Source: G963662905 sp965230045
Lineage (GTDB): Bacteria; Bacteroidota; Bacteroidia; Bacteroidales; WRLA01
DNA length: 64,000 nucleotides
Direction: 5' to 3'
NCBI GenBank assembly: GCA_965230045.1
Contig: OZ245940.1
Span: 3,038,001 to 3,102,000, forward strand
Part shown: in pieces, positions 1 to 7,957 of the stretch
How the letters are laid out: each line of letters begins with the position of its first letter
How positions within the stretch are numbered: the stretch's first letter is position 1
Program-made: the position numbers and the translations under genes
The notes under the pieces: generated by a model
What the model was told of the DNA's origin: nothing
Databases searched by the model: none
The model's input: the letters and a program-made list of their open reading frames with translations, nothing else

Positions 1-87
1 ACAAAAAAAGCCATAAAAGATGTTGTGGACGGAAAAGTGAATAAAGTCAGTAATTCGGATCAATTGTTTGATGAACTGGAAATTTGA
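1..87 (+). CDS. C-terminal end of a RelB/DinJ-type antitoxin (partial)
   Basis: The first 28 codons are open in frame 1 and end at TGA 85-87, which overlaps the ATG of the next gene (TGATG). The visible tail is charged and ends FDELEI. Only the end is seen, so the family is inferred from the neighbour: YafQ toxins are normally encoded directly behind, and overlapping, a DinJ/RelB antitoxin. The DNA-binding N-terminus lies outside the window. Confidence 0.55.
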   Translation, partial: TKKAIKDVVDGKVNKVSNSDQLFDELEI

Positions 88-359
88 TGTATCAAATTGA
101 TTATACCAATCGGTTTAAAAAGGATGTCAAAATCCTGAAAAAGAGACACTATAATTTAAATCTCCTAAAGGAAATCATTCAAACACTGGAAAAAGACGGC
201 GCACTTCCAAACAAATTTAGTCCACACATTTTGTCCGGAAATTATAGCGGATTTTGGGAAGCTCATATAAAATCAGACTGGCTAATTATCTGGCATATTG
301 ATGTTCATAAGGATACAATTAGCCTTGTGAGAACGGGCACCCATAGTGACCTGTTTTAA
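87..359 (+). CDS. yafQ: YafQ/RelE-superfamily mRNA interferase toxin
   Basis: This 90-residue protein has the length and motif order of YafQ, the ribosome-dependent mRNA endonuclease toxin of the DinJ-YafQ pair. Residues that match the YafQ active site by position are His47, His60, Asp64-Trp65, Arg82, His86 and the C-terminal Phe90 (compare E. coli His50, His63, Asp67, Arg83, His87, Phe91). I chose the ATG at 87 because it overlaps the upstream stop codon; a TTG at 84 would add one residue. The coupling suggests antitoxin-first translation. All catalytic positions are present, so the toxin looks intact. The family call is firm; substrate and physiological role are inferred. Confidence 0.85.
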   Translation: MYQIDYTNRFKKDVKILKKRHYNLNLLKEIIQTLEKDGALPNKFSPHILSGNYSGFWEAHIKSDWLIIWHIDVHKDTISLVRTGTHSDLF

Positions 360-368
360 AGGCTTTTT

Positions 369-386
369 AGCCGCTGTGCGGCTTTT
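369..386 (+). terminator. Rho-independent terminator after the toxin gene
   Basis: AGCCGC (369-374), loop TGT, GCGGCT (378-383), then a T run. It is a perfect 6-bp GC-rich stem 9 bases after the toxin stop codon. Confidence 0.75.
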
Positions 387-416
387 CTGAAAAATTGTTT
401 TTTGAAAAAGAGATTA

Positions 417-540
417 CTCCTCACTACGCTCGTCGAAAGGACGCTCCAATCCCCAATTGTAGAAAATTGCAGTATGGAGCGTCCTCCCGAGTTCCAAGCG
501 AGGGAACTTAATGAGCTTCCGCCCTCTAAATCAGAATCAA
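417..540. repeat. Intergenic hairpin repeat, copy A (124 bp)
   Basis: Copy A is about 85-90% identical by eye to 584-707. It contains the perfect inverted pair GGACGCTCC (439-447) and GGAGCGTCC (476-484), with an inner CAATT/AATTG pair whose 6-base loop differs between copies. It fills the gap between the toxin gene and a minus-strand lipoprotein gene. The several short reading frames across it are on both strands, overlap each other and follow the repeat, so I do not treat them as genes. Confidence 0.8.
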
Positions 541-583
541 AACCACAATTAGAGGGAAATTGTGTTGGGGGATGTTGGGGTTT

Positions 584-707
584 CTCCTCACTGCGTTCGT
601 CGAAAGGACGCTCCAATCTCCAATTTTCGGGAATTGCAGTATGGAGCATCCTCCCGATCGCCAAGCGAGGGAACTCAATGAGCTTCCGCCCACTAAATCA
701 GAATCAA
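584..707. repeat. Intergenic hairpin repeat, copy B (124 bp)
   Basis: Second direct copy of the element at 417-540, same orientation and same length. The outer stem carries one change (GGAGCATCC instead of GGAGCGTCC); the inner stem CAATT/AATTG is kept around a different loop. Its last bases run into the stop end of the lipoprotein gene on the minus strand (704). The 43-bp spacer between copies has its own 7-bp hairpin CACAATT (544-550)/AATTGTG (558-564). Confidence 0.8.
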
Positions 708-1120
708 GGACAATGTTTGAAATAGTCAACAATATTGTCTTTTCCTAAATTGTGTGCTTTCCGGAAATCGGCGCAGGCTCCATCATCATTTCCCATGTAT
801 TTCTTTACCAGTCCACGGTTAAAATAGGCATCTGCATAAGTAGGCTTCAGCCGAATGGCTTCATTGTAATCGGACAGCGCCTGATCAAAATCTCCAATAT
901 CAGTGTAGGTGTTTCCCCTTTGATACCATGCTTCGGCATTCTCCGGATCAAGCTCAATCGCTTCATCGAAGAGCTGCCGCGCTCCGGCATTGTCGTTTTT
1001 ATAGACCATTCGCACGCCTTCGCGCACTTTATCAAAGCTGGCTTTTTTCTTGTCCTGGCAACTGCTCAACAGCAGGCTGAATATAAAAAGGATGGGAAGT
1101 ATTCGAAAAAATTTTCTCAT
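704..1120 (-). CDS. TPR-repeat lipoprotein
   Basis: The 138-residue product starts with a lipoprotein signal (hydrophobic run ending LLSSC, Cys21), so it should be lipid-anchored in the envelope. After it come about three tetratricopeptide repeats covering residues 37-135: the NAEAWYQRGNTYTDIGDFDQAL and DAYFNRGLVKKYMGN stretches show the W/Y-G-Y-A pattern. TPRs are protein-protein docking modules; no enzymatic motif is present. It is monocistronic, with the repeat-filled gap at its 3' side and the divergent phenylalanine hydroxylase gene at its 5' side. Partner unknown. Confidence 0.8.
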   Translation of the reverse strand: MRKFFRILPILFIFSLLLSSCQDKKKASFDKVREGVRMVYKNDNAGARQLFDEAIELDPENAEAWYQRGNTYTDIGDFDQALSDYNEAIRLKPTYADAYFNRGLVKKYMGNDDGACADFRKAHNLGKDNIVDYFKHCP

Positions 1121-1253
1121 GGTTCAAATTTTAATCTGCAAATTTCGGAATTTTTTTCTTCTGACAAAGCGCTGCTGATAATGAACGATTGCTTTGATTA
1201 TATGTTATTTAGATTAAATAAAAACAACTGTCTATAATTGCAAAACCGGACTT

Positions 1254-2996
1254 ATGGAAATGAACGAAATTCTGAAGCGCTTGCCAAAGCATTTGCAAAA
1301 TATCATTATCGATCAGCCCTATAACGAATATACGGAGCAGGATCATGCGGTCTGGCGCTACATCATGCGCCGTAATGTGGATTATCTGCCTAAGGTGGCA
1401 CATAAATCCTATCTAAATGGCCTGAAAAAAACCGGTATCAGCATTGATCGTATTCCTCATATGTACGGCATGAACCGCATTTTGAAAGAAATTGGCTGGG
1501 CTGCCGTAGCGGTGGACGGCTTTATTCCTCCGGCTGCTTTTATGGAATTTCAGGCGTATAATGTTTTGGTCATCGCGGCCGATATCCGCCCAATTGATCA
1601 GGTTTTATACACGCCTGCACCGGATATTGTGCATGAAGCTGCCGGACACGCGCCCATTATTGCCGAGCCTGAATATGCCGGTTACCTGGGCCGCTTTGGC
1701 CAAATTGGTTCCCGGGCTTTTTCATCAGCGGTTGATTATCAGCAGTATGAGGCAATACGGCATCTGTCCATTCTCAAAGCTGATCCGTATTCGGATGCAA
1801 AAGATATCCGCAAAGCAGAGCAGAAACTTGCCGGAATCGAAACCCTCATGGACGGTATGAGCGAAATGGCGCGCATTCGTAACCTGCATTGGTGGACGGT
1901 AGAATATGGTTTGCTGGGCAGTTTGGAAAAACCCCGGATTTATGGCGCCGGACTGCTTTCATCTATTGGCGAGAGTTTTTCTGCTTTGCAGGATGATGTG
2001 AAAAAACTGCCATATAATTTGGATGCTGCTTTTCAGTCGTTCGATATCACCACCCGTCAGCCGCAGCTTTTTGTAACGCCCGATTTTGCGCATTTGAATA
2101 AGGTTTTGGATCAATTTGCAGATACTATGGCATTACGCCGGGGCGGTGTTTATGCCTTGCAACAGGCCAAAGCATCGGAAAATCTCGCCACTGTTGTTTG
2201 GTCTTCGGGCTTGCAGGTTTCGGGTGTTTTGCACGATTTCATCGCGAAAGAGGGAGAAGCGGTTTACCTTTCCTTTAAAGGAGAAACGGCGCTTGCCAGG
2301 CAGGATGCGCAGTTGGAAGGCCATGGGAAAGGCTATCATAAGGATGGTTTTGGATCGCCTGCCGGCATGTGGGCAAACTCGCCAAAACCGCCGGAAATGC
2401 ACACTAAGGAAGAACTGCATGCACTGGGAATGAAGCTCGGGCAGCCCGTTGAACTGGATTATGAATCGGGTTTGAGGGTTTCGGGCATTTTGAGAAATGC
2501 GCTCTGGCGGAAAAATAAATTGCTTTTGCTTAGTTTTAGTGATTGTAGGGTGAAATATGAAAACCAGCTGCTTTTCCAGCCTGCATGGGGCATGTACGAT
2601 ATGGCGGTTGGCGCAAATATTTCATCTGCTTTTTCGGGTCTGGCCGATCCGGAAAGCTGGGGTTTTGCTTTTCCGGTGCCCAATGAAAAAACGCATAAAA
2701 TTGTGCATGACGAGGCTTCAAAAAAATTGCACAGGCTTTATGCCCAGGTCCGTGCATTGCGGGAAAATACAACTGCGCACATGAAGCTGTATGAAATCTG
2801 GGGGGAATTTAAAAATGGGTCATTCCAAGATTGGCTCCTGCCTCTTGAGATTTTGGAACTGCTGGCAGAGCGGGGAGGAACAGAACAGCTAAAATCAGAA
2901 GTTGAATCCCATTTGCAAGTGTTGAAATCCGAAAGCCGTGATTGGCAGGAACTGATCCAAAATGGTCTTGAACTCATCGGCACAAGGGGCGGCTAA
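1254..2996 (+). CDS. phhA: Phenylalanine 4-hydroxylase, long Bacteroidota form
   Basis: This is a non-haem iron, pterin-dependent aromatic amino acid hydroxylase, which converts phenylalanine to tyrosine in the cytoplasm. The iron ligands are visible: His127 and His132 in DIVHEAAGHAP and Glu240 in YGAGLLSSIGE, matching the family's HxxxxH...E facial triad. At 580 residues it is about twice the usual bacterial length (roughly 260-300). The catalytic core ends near residue 290, and the remaining ~290 residues have no motif I recognise. There is no N-terminal ACT domain. The start at 1254 is the first ATG after a TATAATTG box (1233-1240); a second ATG at 1260 is possible. Specificity for Phe over Tyr or Trp is inferred. 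Confidence 0.9.
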   Translation: MEMNEILKRLPKHLQNIIIDQPYNEYTEQDHAVWRYIMRRNVDYLPKVAHKSYLNGLKKTGISIDRIPHMYGMNRILKEIGWAAVAVDGFIPPAAFMEFQAYNVLVIAADIRPIDQVLYTPAPDIVHEAAGHAPIIAEPEYAGYLGRFGQIGSRAFSSAVDYQQYEAIRHLSILKADPYSDAKDIRKAEQKLAGIETLMDGMSEMARIRNLHWWTVEYGLLGSLEKPRIYGAGLLSSIGESFSALQDDVKKLPYNLDAAFQSFDITTRQPQLFVTPDFAHLNKVLDQFADTMALRRGGVYALQQAKASENLATVVWSSGLQVSGVLHDFIAKEGEAVYLSFKGETALARQDAQLEGHGKGYHKDGFGSPAGMWANSPKPPEMHTKEELHALGMKLGQPVELDYESGLRVSGILRNALWRKNKLLLLSFSDCRVKYENQLLFQPAWGMYDMAVGANISSAFSGLADPESWGFAFPVPNEKTHKIVHDEASKKLHRLYAQVRALRENTTAHMKLYEIWGEFKNGSFQDWLLPLEILELLAERGGTEQLKSEVESHLQVLKSESRDWQELIQNGLELIGTRGG

Positions 2997-3011
2997 TTCT
3001 GCCCAAAAGTG

Positions 3012-3019
3012 TATATTTG
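3012..3019 (+). promoter_or_regulatory. Bacteroidota -7 box for pepE
   Basis: TATATTTG matches TAnnTTTG exactly and lies 36 bases before the pepE ATG. I see no good -33 TTTG at the expected distance. Confidence 0.55.
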
Positions 3020-3055
3020 CCTCAATAAATCATTAACATTCACAAAACAAGCACT

Positions 3056-3793
3056 ATGAAACGATTACTGTTGATTAGCAATTCGACCAATCATGGCGAA
3101 GCTTATTTAGGCTGGCCACGTACTTATATCTCTGAATTCCTGCAAAATACCGGAGTAAAAAGGGTCTTGTTTATCCCTTATGCCGGCGTTGGCCTGAATC
3201 CCGAAAGCATTGAAAAATCTTATGATGTGTATGAAGAAAGAGTAGCTGCTGTTTACAAAGAACTGGGCTATGAAATTTACAGCATCCATAAAGAAAAAGA
3301 TGCAGTGGAAGCGGTAAAACATGCCGAAGCTATTGCTGTGGGTGGTGGCAACACTTTCCATTTGGTGCGCGAAATGCAGTGCAATGGCCTGATGGAGCCA
3401 ATCCGCCAGCGTGTTCTGGAAGGCATGCACTATATGGGCTGGAGTGCCGGAAGTAATGTGGCTTGCCCTACTTTGCGCACAACCAATGATATGCCGATTG
3501 TAGAGCCGGAAAGTTTTAACTGCCTCAACCTGATTCCGTTCCAGATCAATCCGCATTATCTTGATAAACATCCTGAGGGTCATGGTGGTGAGACCCGCGA
3601 GGCGCGTATTGAAGAGTTTATCATTGTAAACAAGGACATGTATGTTGCCGGATTGCGGGAAGCGAGTCTGCTGCAAATCGAAGGCGACCATATGGAGCTT
3701 AAAGGCCGCAATAAAATGCGTATTTTTAAATTTGGAAAAGAGTTTTATGAGATTGAAGTGGGTGGGGATGTGAATTTCCTGCTGAAAGCATAA
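3056..3793 (+). CDS. pepE: Peptidase E (alpha-aspartyl dipeptidase, family S51)
   Basis: PepE is a cytoplasmic serine dipeptidase that cleaves dipeptides with N-terminal aspartate. The nucleophile elbow GWSAGSN places the catalytic serine at Ser130. The AVGGGNTFHL stretch (94-103) and NPHYLDKHPEGHGGETREAR region complete the S51 signature. The length of 245 residues is close to the family norm (about 230). The gene stands alone between phhA and a terminator at 3858-3894 and has its own -7 box. Nothing appears truncated. Confidence 0.92.
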   Translation: MKRLLLISNSTNHGEAYLGWPRTYISEFLQNTGVKRVLFIPYAGVGLNPESIEKSYDVYEERVAAVYKELGYEIYSIHKEKDAVEAVKHAEAIAVGGGNTFHLVREMQCNGLMEPIRQRVLEGMHYMGWSAGSNVACPTLRTTNDMPIVEPESFNCLNLIPFQINPHYLDKHPEGHGGETREARIEEFIIVNKDMYVAGLREASLLQIEGDHMELKGRNKMRIFKFGKEFYEIEVGGDVNFLLKA

Positions 3794-3857
3794 TTTGTGC
3801 TTGCCCATAATGCCCGATGCTAAGGGCAAACATTATTAAGGAATAGTTTTTGTATTC

Positions 3858-3894
3858 AAAAAGGCAATTTGCTAATCGGCATTTTGCCTTTTTT
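3858..3894 (+). terminator. Rho-independent terminator after pepE
   Basis: AAAAAGGCAA (3858-3867) pairs with TTGCCTTTTTT (3884-3894) around a 16-base loop, followed by more T. Confidence 0.65.
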
Positions 3895-3908
3895 ATTAAA
3901 TTTACATC

Positions 3909-4514
3909 ATGAAAATCAACATTTTAATCCGTAACCTGTCTTTTGCCTTCCTGCTTTTTTGCGGAATGGCATTTACATTAAACGCCCAGGAAAGGGCAGG
4001 GGCGTACAAAAAATTCATGGATGAGGGGCGCCAATTGGCTTTGCAGGGCAAATATCAGGAGGCCATCGGGCAATTTGATAAGGCCATTGAAACGATGCCT
4101 TATTATTATCTTTTGTACCAAGATCGCGGCTACGCGGAAATGCAGTTGAAACAATATGATGCTGCAATTGCTGATTTTTCAGTGGTTCTGGACAAGAAGC
4201 CCTATATTCAGGAATCGCGTTACCTGCGCGGTATTGCGTATTTCAATATAAATGAGCTGGCAAAAGCGCAGCGTGATCTGGAATACCTTACGCGTGAGCC
4301 CAATCCGCCAAAGGAAGTTCCGGTTTATTTGGCAAAAATCAGGGAATTGCAACAAAAAAATGAGGCAGACAAGCAGGCGGAGCATCATGACTGGGCCAGA
4401 GAACAGCAAAAGCTTGAGCAAGAACGGATTGAACGCAGCCGCAGAAACGAGCAAATCATCTGGGGAACCGTTGTGCCGCTGGCATTTTGGACAGCAGTTT
4501 TCCTGAGCTGGTAA
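3909..4514 (+). CDS. Exported TPR protein with C-terminal membrane helix
   Basis: The 201-residue protein begins with a cleavable signal peptide (hydrophobic 10-24, cleavage near LNAQ). Three TPR-like helix pairs follow at residues 33-135, with the typical spacing of G-Y-A residues. A charged, coiled-coil-like stretch rich in E, Q and R covers 140-185, and a final hydrophobic helix (TVVPLAFWTAVFLSW) could anchor the C-terminus in the inner membrane. This suggests a periplasmic scaffold. It has no recognised enzyme domain. The next feature is the promoter of the leucine tRNA. Confidence 0.75.
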   Translation: MKINILIRNLSFAFLLFCGMAFTLNAQERAGAYKKFMDEGRQLALQGKYQEAIGQFDKAIETMPYYYLLYQDRGYAEMQLKQYDAAIADFSVVLDKKPYIQESRYLRGIAYFNINELAKAQRDLEYLTREPNPPKEVPVYLAKIRELQQKNEADKQAEHHDWAREQQKLEQERIERSRRNEQIIWGTVVPLAFWTAVFLSW

Positions 4515-4531
4515 TTTTTTTTCATTTTCTC

Positions 4532-4560
4532 TTGGAGGGAAAAATTTTTTTGTATATTTG
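4532..4560 (+). promoter_or_regulatory. Promoter of tRNA-Leu
   Basis: TTG at 4532-4534, an 18-base spacer and TATATTTG at 4553-4560 fit the Bacteroidota sigma-A consensus (TTTG and TAnnTTTG). The box ends 16 bases before the tRNA 5' end. This is the best two-element promoter in the window. Confidence 0.8.
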
Positions 4561-4576
4561 CACCCTCAAACGAGAA

Positions 4577-4660
4577 GCCCAGGTGGCGGAACTGGTAGAC
4601 GCGCATGGTTGAGGGCCATGTTCCGGTTACGGAGTGCAAGTTCGATTCTTGTCCTGGGCA
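4577..4660 (+). tRNA. tRNA-Leu(GAG)
   Basis: The 84-base gene folds as a class II tRNA. Acceptor GCCCAGG pairs with CCTGGGC plus discriminator A; anticodon stem CATGG/CCATG encloses loop TTGAGGG with anticodon GAG; a long variable arm (GTTCCGGTTACGGAG region) and the GTTCGATTC T-loop follow. The D arm carries the GGTAGACGCG leucine-type pattern. The CCA end is not encoded. A promoter and a terminator frame it tightly, so it is transcribed alone. Confidence 0.95.
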
Positions 4661-4663
4661 CTG

Positions 4664-4691
4664 AAACCTCTGCAAAAGCAGGGGTTTTTTT
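4664..4691 (+). terminator. Terminator of tRNA-Leu
   Basis: AACCTCTGC (4665-4673), loop AAAA, GCAGGGGTT (4678-4686), then T run to 4691. Nine base pairs including one G-T pair. Confidence 0.85.
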
Positions 4692-4778
4692 ATGCCCACA
4701 TTTTCCTGTTGATAATTCCTTTAAATTGTTTTCACAAAGGCTTTAATTGATCGTAATTTTAGCAGAAATTTCATTATT

Positions 4779-5900
4779 ATGTTAAATAGGTTGCTTTTTA
4801 TTGGCTTGATGCTGTTATGCACACAACTGTCGGCTCAAAATATTGTGTACAAACGTTTTGATGGCTATATCGGTAATGGCAGTTCCATTCAGATGAACCT
4901 GACACACAAGGGGACTGCCTATGAAGGTAATTATTTCCTGAAAGCCGTGGATACCGTGAGCAGTAAACTACGTACTGGCTATCAATGGATTAAAGTGAGA
5001 GGAAAACGCGAAGGGAATACTTTGATCCTGAATGAGTTTGATGGAAAAGGGGCACAGTTTACCGCCGAATTTGCCGAAGAAGGGGAAGCTCTGAACGGCA
5101 GCTGGCAGGACGGGAGCCGCAAGGAAAGCCTGCAGTTTAATATGCGCATTTCGTATCCGGAAGGCAGCATGAAATTTAATTACTTAAGCGAAAAAATTGA
5201 TGCAAAGCTCTTTGATATGAGCCCGGAGCCTTCGATGGAGATTTATCTGGCTTGTCCGGTACCTGATTTCAGTTTGCATGCTGGTAATGTAGAACATGCT
5301 GTGGATGAACAAATTGCTGAAATGTTTTATCGCAATACGGCCATGAAAACAAATACACCGGCAAATATGCAGGAGTATGAACGTGCGCTGATCAGGGCTT
5401 ACCGCGAGAAGAATGACGCGAATTTCACCAAAGAGCGCATGGATTTTTTTCAATGGAAGAAAAAGCAGGAAATTGATATCGTGTTTAATTTTGGATATGT
5501 GCTGTCGCTGGGCTTGCGCAATTTGGCTTATAGCGGCGGTAGCCGTTCGATGGAGCAGAAGCAGTATCGCGTAATCAGCTTGAAAAACGGCAGGCAGATT
5601 AATTTAAATGAGATTGTGGACAGCACGCAAATGAGAACGCTCAGCCAGTTGATCGAAAAGCAGCTCCGCGAAAATTACGAGCTGGATGAAGATACACCCT
5701 TAAGCAAAGCAGGTTTTTTTTCCGATAGCCTGCCCGTGACCCAAAATTTCTACGTGACCAATGCCGGAATTTGTTTTGTGTATAATCTCTACGAAATTGC
5801 CGGCCATGAAAACGGCATCATCGAAATTAATGCCTCCAAAGAATTCCTGCGCAAAATCTGTTTGCATGCGCCTGCAGAAATTCTTGCGCTGTGGTATTAG
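4779..5900 (+). CDS. Secreted DUF3298-domain protein
   Basis: The 373-residue protein has a signal peptide (hydrophobic 4-17, cleavage after LSAQ). Residues 20-125 form a beta-rich region of unknown type. The last ~180 residues match the DUF3298/RsiV-like fold: VISLKNGRQINLNEIVDS followed by NFYVTNAGICFVYNLYEIA and the GIIEINASKEFLR ending. Such domains occur in exported proteins and in anti-sigma factors that bind peptidoglycan-active enzymes. Here there is no membrane anchor or sigma-factor neighbour, so an extracytoplasmic binding role is only an inference. It is monocistronic. Confidence 0.75.
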   Translation: MLNRLLFIGLMLLCTQLSAQNIVYKRFDGYIGNGSSIQMNLTHKGTAYEGNYFLKAVDTVSSKLRTGYQWIKVRGKREGNTLILNEFDGKGAQFTAEFAEEGEALNGSWQDGSRKESLQFNMRISYPEGSMKFNYLSEKIDAKLFDMSPEPSMEIYLACPVPDFSLHAGNVEHAVDEQIAEMFYRNTAMKTNTPANMQEYERALIRAYREKNDANFTKERMDFFQWKKKQEIDIVFNFGYVLSLGLRNLAYSGGSRSMEQKQYRVISLKNGRQINLNEIVDSTQMRTLSQLIEKQLRENYELDEDTPLSKAGFFSDSLPVTQNFYVTNAGICFVYNLYEIAGHENGIIEINASKEFLRKICLHAPAEILALWY

Positions 5901-6401
5901 CGCTATAATTAACGATAACCCAATACTTTTACAAAGATTCAAAAAACATGGTTCTACACGGAATTTCGTGGAAAGAAATTTGAATGCTATTTCAAACAGA
6001 TTCCTCCAAAGTTTCCTCATACTTCGGAAAACTTTGTCGGAATGACGCGTTTTTATGAAGTCAGGAGGCAAATGCGGCTTGGTCACTGAGCGTCCTGTGG
6101 TGAGCGTAGCCGAACCAAGTCGAAGTGCGCCGCATTTGCCTTAAACGCCTAATAAACAGCGTCATTCCAATAGGAACAAAGCCAAACGAAGTGATTAAGG
6201 CTTTGTGAAGGGAGGAATCTGTTAGGGATCAATAGTTTATTAATAAATAGCTGCATATTATTTTCAAACTTTATTGTTACCCACTAAATTCCTAGTAGAA
6301 CCAAAAACATTATAAGAGTTTCCTTTTTTTTTGAAATTTAAAAACTGCATGGTTTTTACATTTTGTAAATTTGCCGACAGAAACATCATTAATTGTTCAG
6401 G
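5901..6401. other. Intergenic region, 501 bp, with a large inverted repeat
   Basis: There is no credible gene here; the short frames on both strands are unsupported. It contains the 229-bp imperfect inverted repeat at 5995-6223 and, before the next gene, a -7-like box TAAATTTG at 6366-6373, 28 bases upstream of the ATG at 6402. Confidence 0.7.
5995..6223. repeat. Palindromic intergenic element (229 bp inverted repeat)
   Basis: Terminal arms AACAGATTCCTCC (5995-6007) and GGAGGAATCTGTT (6211-6223) are exact reverse complements. Inner matching blocks are GGAATGACGC (6039-6048) with GCGTCATTCC (6159-6168), and GGCAAATGCGGC (6067-6078) with GCCGCATTTGCC (6129-6140). The centre holds two related pieces built on TGAGCG and CGAAG. 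No transposase frame is present. It is a non-autonomous or REP-like palindromic unit by structure. Confidence 0.8.
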
Positions 6402-7556
6402 ATGAAAAAACTAATACACCTTTGTTTTGCCTTTATTGCCCTTAATTTTACTGCCTGTAACCAGAATGGAAATAAATTCCCTGAAAACCAGGAAATTCAG
6501 AAGATCAGGGTTGGTGTCTTTGATAAAAACGGCGACAGTCCATACTGCATAACTGACGCTTTGGAGGCATTGCGCATTGATCCTGCTATATGTGCTAAAA
6601 GCATTTCTGCTGCAGATATCGTATTGGGCAGAGCTGATTCGCTGGATGTAATCCTGTTTCCCGGCGGAAGCGGTCGGGCAGAAACCGGCAGTTTAGGTGA
6701 AATTGGGCAGACAAAAATCCAAAAACTCGTCATTGAAAAGGGGGTTGGGGTCATAGGAATCTGTGCCGGAGCTTATATTCTGAGCGAAACGTCTGGATAT
6801 CCTTCTCTGGGCTTAAGCGGAGCTCAGGCTATTGATATTGAACATGATAACCGGGGACATGGATTGGTACAATTCAAACTGACCGAAGAAGGAAAGAAAT
6901 TATTCCCTGAACTAATTTCGCGCGAAATCAATTTTTCACAATATTACGAAGGTCCGGTTCTGATTCCTGCGCAAAATACACAATATCCTTATAAAGAGCT
7001 CGCAACAATGCTTAGTGATGTACATACTGTTGAAGGTAGCCCCGAGAATATGACAAATAATCGCCCTTTTATAATTGTGACCCATGCCGGAAACGGGAAA
7101 ACAGCTTCGGTTGTTGGACATCCGGAATGCAGCCCGGGTATGAGGTGGATCATTCCACGTCTGGCCAGAATTGTTAGCAATCAGGAAATCATTTCATATC
7201 CAAAACAAGTAGTACGTCCGGAGATTTATAATCAGGAAATTCTTTTTACAGACCAGCAAAGAAAAGTACAAAACAATGCTTATAGCAAGCTCCTGGGCAC
7301 AAAAATAGAAAAGCTTGAAGCAATGCAACAACTCGTGGATATGTGTGCATGGTCAGCTAAGAAGTGGATTCCGCCGATGCTCCGTGACAATGATTTTGAT
7401 GTTCGCCGCAAAGCTGCCGAACTTACTGTTTTTCTGGAACGAACCGATGCTATAAAAGATTTGGAAGCCGCAACGAAATGCGAAACAAACCCAGATCAAA
7501 AAAAGATTTTGGAGGATTATCTTCATGCGCTTTTAAAAATCCGGGCAGCAAACTAA
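6402..7556 (+). CDS. Lipoprotein with BPL_N (class I glutamine amidotransferase-like) domain
   Basis: I start at the ATG at 6402, giving 384 residues; a TTG at 6393 is less likely. A lipobox (LNFTAC) indicates envelope anchoring. Residues 30-240 resemble the N-terminal domain of eukaryote-type biotin-protein ligases (BPL_N), a class I amidotransferase-like fold: ILFPGGSGRAETGSLGEIG and GVIGICAGAYILSE with the nucleophile-elbow cysteine in GICAGAY. The later FIIVTHAGNGKTASVVGHPECSPGMRW region carries the His and Glu expected of such triads. The last ~90 residues are helical and HEAT-like. The reaction is unknown. Confidence 0.75.
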   Translation: MKKLIHLCFAFIALNFTACNQNGNKFPENQEIQKIRVGVFDKNGDSPYCITDALEALRIDPAICAKSISAADIVLGRADSLDVILFPGGSGRAETGSLGEIGQTKIQKLVIEKGVGVIGICAGAYILSETSGYPSLGLSGAQAIDIEHDNRGHGLVQFKLTEEGKKLFPELISREINFSQYYEGPVLIPAQNTQYPYKELATMLSDVHTVEGSPENMTNNRPFIIVTHAGNGKTASVVGHPECSPGMRWIIPRLARIVSNQEIISYPKQVVRPEIYNQEILFTDQQRKVQNNAYSKLLGTKIEKLEAMQQLVDMCAWSAKKWIPPMLRDNDFDVRRKAAELTVFLERTDAIKDLEAATKCETNPDQKKILEDYLHALLKIRAAN

Positions 7557-7642
7557 ACCCCTCATATTTTCCATATTTCCGCCATGGAGGGTGAATTTGC
7601 AGAAATATTAAAAAGAGCGGGCTTTAAGTGATTTATATCTAA

Positions 7643-7777
7643 TTTCCAAAAATACCCATAAAACAAATTGAGCAAACAGAAGAATACGGTACCGAGCGGA
7701 TTGTTTTTGTGGAGCTATATCACAAAAAGGATAAAGCGATGGAAAACCGGGAAAGAATTTTTAAATACTTCAAGTGA
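7643..7777 (+). pseudogene. Fragment resembling the C-terminus of a RelE/ParE-type (Gp49-like) toxin
   Basis: A 44-codon frame preceded directly by a stop codon ends at TGA 7775-7777. Its tail, RIVFVELYHKKDKAMENRERI, resembles the end of Gp49/HigB-like toxins, where a hydrophobic strand is followed by a K/D/E-rich helix containing ENRERI. No start codon or N-terminal half is present. This is recognition by eye of a short stretch, so it is tentative. Confidence 0.4.
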
Positions 7778-7888
7778 TTATGAGAATACCAACTGATGCA
7801 GGAGTATATTTTCAGTATTTCTCTTGAAAATTCAAATTCCACCTAAATATAAAAGATATTGGTGATTAAAGGCAATCGATAAATCCTT

Positions 7889-7957
7889 CTATTTAACATA
7901 ATATCAGAGACAAATGCATTTGAGGCATTTTCTTATAATTTATATTATGTTAAATAG
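7889..7957. repeat. Exact 16-bp inverted repeat
   Basis: CTATTTAACATAATAT (7889-7904) and ATATTATGTTAAATAG (7942-7957) are perfect reverse complements separated by 37 bases. No T run of terminator type follows. It might be the ends of a very small inserted element or a structured RNA. Confidence 0.65.

Noticed and set aside
402..748. Short frames over the 124-bp repeats on both strands
   Set aside because: They overlap one another in several frames and follow the repeat; no lone start or conserved motif.
3107..3829. 240-residue minus-strand frame opposite pepE
   Set aside because: Antisense of an intact S51 peptidase; no family match.
6041..6200. A small RNA gene in the palindromic element
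   Set aside because: Structure fits an inserted palindromic unit just as well, and no promoter of TAnnTTTG type is in front of it.
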